From positions 1-27,158 of the forward strand of contig CALVJE010000003.1 of the NCBI GenBank assembly GCA_944331725.1: DNA of 27,158 bases, read 5' to 3'. Every line of letters starts with the position of its first letter. Position 1 is the stretch's first letter. A program made the translations under genes and the position numbers. The DNA is from an uncultured Bacilli bacterium (lineage in GTDB: Bacteria > Bacillota_I > Bacilli_A > RF39 > UBA660). Positions 25,539-27,158 of the stretch are shown here, in pieces. Under the pieces are notes generated by a model. The model had not been told where the DNA came from. It made no database searches and saw only the letters and a list, made by a program, of their open reading frames with translations.

Positions 25539-25992
25539 ATTTACAAGTAAAACCAGAATCTTCTGCTTCTTTTTTAGTTTCTTCTAAAGTTGAATCATCA
25601 TCAGTTATACCATCAAGACCATATTCAGATAAAGAATCTTCAGTAGCTTTATCTAAATCAACAGATAATTCTACTTTATAAGTATGATTATCAGTATCAT
25701 TATCTTTACTTAAAGATACACCATCAGAACTTTTTTCATCAAATTGTTCATCCATACTAGAAGCGATTAAATTCCAATTTTCTTTCATAGCATCATCAGT
25801 AGCTTTAGTATTTACAGTCATTTTAACTTTATTGATTTTATCATCTTTAAAAGTCATTTCTACTATTTGTTCCATAGAAACACCACTACTTTCATCTTCC
25901 ATACTACAAGTTAGTGTTTCTTCACTACTACATCCTGTTAAACAAAGTACTGCTATACTTAGACAACCAAATAATTTTAAAGCTCTCACCAT
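25537..25992 (-). CDS. Lipoprotein (YehR/DUF1307-like)
   Basis: A 151-residue secreted lipoprotein with a hydrophobic signal and lipobox LTGC (Cys21). The mature part begins SSEETLTCSM and is Asp/Glu/Ser-rich with alternating beta-type segments (VEMTFKDDKINKVKMTV) and a conserved C-terminal Cys (SGFTCK). This pattern resembles small YehR-type lipoproteins; the match is weak. AAGGAGG is only 3 nt from the ATG at 25992, so the next codon, GTG at 25989, may be the real start. Confidence 0.7.
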   Translation of the reverse strand: MVRALKLFGCLSIAVLCLTGCSSEETLTCSMEDESSGVSMEQIVEMTFKDDKINKVKMTVNTKATDDAMKENWNLIASSMDEQFDEKSSDGVSLSKDNDTDNHTYKVELSVDLDKATEDSLSEYGLDGITDDDSTLEETKKEAEDSGFTCK

Positions 25993-26049
25993 TATCCTCC
26001 TTCCTAATTCTAGGATATGTCATATGGCGGGAAAAAGCAAGAAATACTT

Positions 26050-27158
26050 TTATGGTTTTAATGCTGTTATAGGAATAATGTAAATACCTGTATCTTTATC
26101 TTTTACTATAGCACTAAAATTACCAACTATTATACACATAAATTTTGGTTTTTTTGACACATTATTATAAAATTTTAAGAGACTTTCTTTTGCTTCATCT
26201 ATGCTCCTATAGTTTAGTTTTATTTCAACTGCAGCATATTCCCCACTTTTAAATTCTAAAATAGCATCTACTTCATCACCACTTGTATTATCTCTAAAAT
26301 GATATAAATGTCCATCTAAATAATCCATATATATTCTTAAATCTCTTTCTACTAAAGCTTCAAACATTAAGCCAAAAGTATTAAAGTCGTGCATCAATTT
26401 ATCAACAGATAAATCTAGTAAAGCACAGGATAATGATGGATCTACTAGATGCCTTTTAGCAGACTTACCAATTCTTTTTGATGATCTATAATTAATACTA
26501 TAAGCTTCTTGATTTGATGTTAAATATAAAGAGTCTAGCACTTTAATATAATCTGCAACTGTTTTTCTATTTTCTACCAAATCACTTTCATTTTCATATT
26601 CGGCTATATCTTTTACTATAGTATCATAACCAATAGGTGAAGATTCGTTTCTTGCTAAAGATTTTAATATCATTCTCATTTTATTAGAATCTCTTTTATG
26701 ATCTTTTCTCTCGTGTATATCTTTATTTATTACATTCTCAATATAATTACTTGGTATTAAATCAATATTTTCTTTACTAACTTCTAAATTTTCTGGCCAA
26801 CCACCTCTAATAATTAATTCAGCTATTTCATTAAGTTCATATTTTTTTACTGACTTTCCAACATCTTTATTGTTTAACATATCCAAAAGACTTATTTCAC
26901 CATTTGAATCTCCTGATTCATAAAGGCTCATCGGATACATTTTTAAAGTTGCAATTCTTCCTACTCCAGAGTGAAAGACTTCTTCTTCTTTTTCTTCTTT
27001 AGTAAGAGTGGTAGATCCAGTTAAAATGAATTTTCCTTTATTGTGATCACTATCACATTCGTGTCGTACAGCATCCCAAATACTAGGAACTATCTGCCAT
27101 TCGTCGATAAGTTGTGGTCTTAAATCTTCAAAAATATATTTTGGATTAGCATTGGCTA
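26050..27158 (-). CDS. AAA+ ATPase with DUF4143 domain (5' end outside window)
   Basis: The frame is open from the right window edge to the stop at 26050 (about 369 codons), so the ATG at 26940 is internal. The Walker A part is beyond the edge. Visible are QLIDEWQIVPSIWDAV, the sensor region KGKFILTGSTTLTK, the family hallmark LKMYPMSLYESGDS and the C-terminal nuclease-like fold (TSGDEVDAILEFKSGEYAAVEIKL). It is the second member of this family in the window but only a distant relative of 13369-14697. Function unknown. Confidence 0.87.
   Translation of the reverse strand, partial: ANANPKYIFEDLRPQLIDEWQIVPSIWDAVRHECDSDHNKGKFILTGSTTLTKEEKEEEVFHSGVGRIATLKMYPMSLYESGDSNGEISLLDMLNNKDVGKSVKKYELNEIAELIIRGGWPENLEVSKENIDLIPSNYIENVINKDIHERKDHKRDSNKMRMILKSLARNESSPIGYDTIVKDIAEYENESDLVENRKTVADYIKVLDSLYLTSNQEAYSINYRSSKRIGKSAKRHLVDPSLSCALLDLSVDKLMHDFNTFGLMFEALVERDLRIYMDYLDGHLYHFRDNTSGDEVDAILEFKSGEYAAVEIKLNYRSIDEAKESLLKFYNNVSKKPKFMCIIVGNFSAIVKDKDTGIYIIPITALKP

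Noticed and set aside
25832..26083. Plus-strand frame opposite the lipoprotein start
   Set aside because: Shadow frame with no ribosome site.

Overview
The window is strongly AT-rich with tightly packed genes, many 1-29 nt gene overlaps, strong AGGAGG-type ribosome sites and TGA used as a stop (for example the ATGA overlap of the AAA ATPase and miaA at 13369-13372). Gene content (dTDP-rhamnose synthesis, YhaQP-type ABC exporter, lipobox lipoproteins, Gram-positive-style pilins, several DUF4143 ATPases) suggests an uncultured low-GC Bacillota / Mycoplasmatota-like gut bacterium of the RF39 type, with the standard bacterial code. The lineage is inferred from style and content; no marker gene fixes it.

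Layout. 1-2132: a truncated pilin-like gene (minus) and a type II secretion / type IV pilus assembly ATPase (plus) diverge from back-to-back promoters. 2127-5155 (minus): an operon of lactate dehydrogenase, a small membrane protein and a Rph-like phosphotransferase. 5230-5685: a lipoprotein with its own extended -10 promoter and terminator. 5759-12428 (minus): one long envelope operon of O-antigen-ligase/polymerase-like protein, glycosyltransferase, rfbA, rfbC, rfbD, ABC ATPase and ABC permease; rfbB is absent. 12494-18726 (minus): uvrC, a type IV pilin-like protein, mutL, a DUF4143 ATPase and miaA, overlapping or closely spaced. 18799-20835: an accessory patch with an Rpn-like nuclease gene, a twice-frameshifted pseudogene and a decayed ORF. 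20835-25466: the most interesting region. 25537-27158: a lipoprotein and a second DUF4143 ATPase cut by the window edge.

The region 20835-24484 is a diversity-generating retroelement (DGR). In transcription order (minus strand) it holds the target gene with a variable repeat (VR, 23149-23251) near its 3' end, a terminator hairpin, a promoter, a MutS-domain-I-like accessory gene, an Avd-like gene, a DGR-type reverse transcriptase (YMDD, and SQ in motif 4), and a template repeat (TR, 20969-21068) starting 21 nt after the RT stop. TR and VR align over about 100 nt. By hand count 16 of 34 template adenines are substituted in the VR, against 9 of 66 other bases, plus one extra codon in the VR. The target protein is membrane-anchored with a TasA/camelysin-like N-terminal part and a C-terminal, probably C-type-lectin/formylglycine-enzyme-like, domain carrying the VR. 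It is co-transcribed with a pilin-like protein and a VUT-family transporter. The truncated pilin-like protein at the left edge carries the same domain signature (DPNNYV...WR) as the DGR target, so pili and diversified surface binding may be linked in this organism. The non-adenine mismatches and the codon-length difference suggest that this VR was not the most recent product of this TR, or that other VRs exist elsewhere in the genome.
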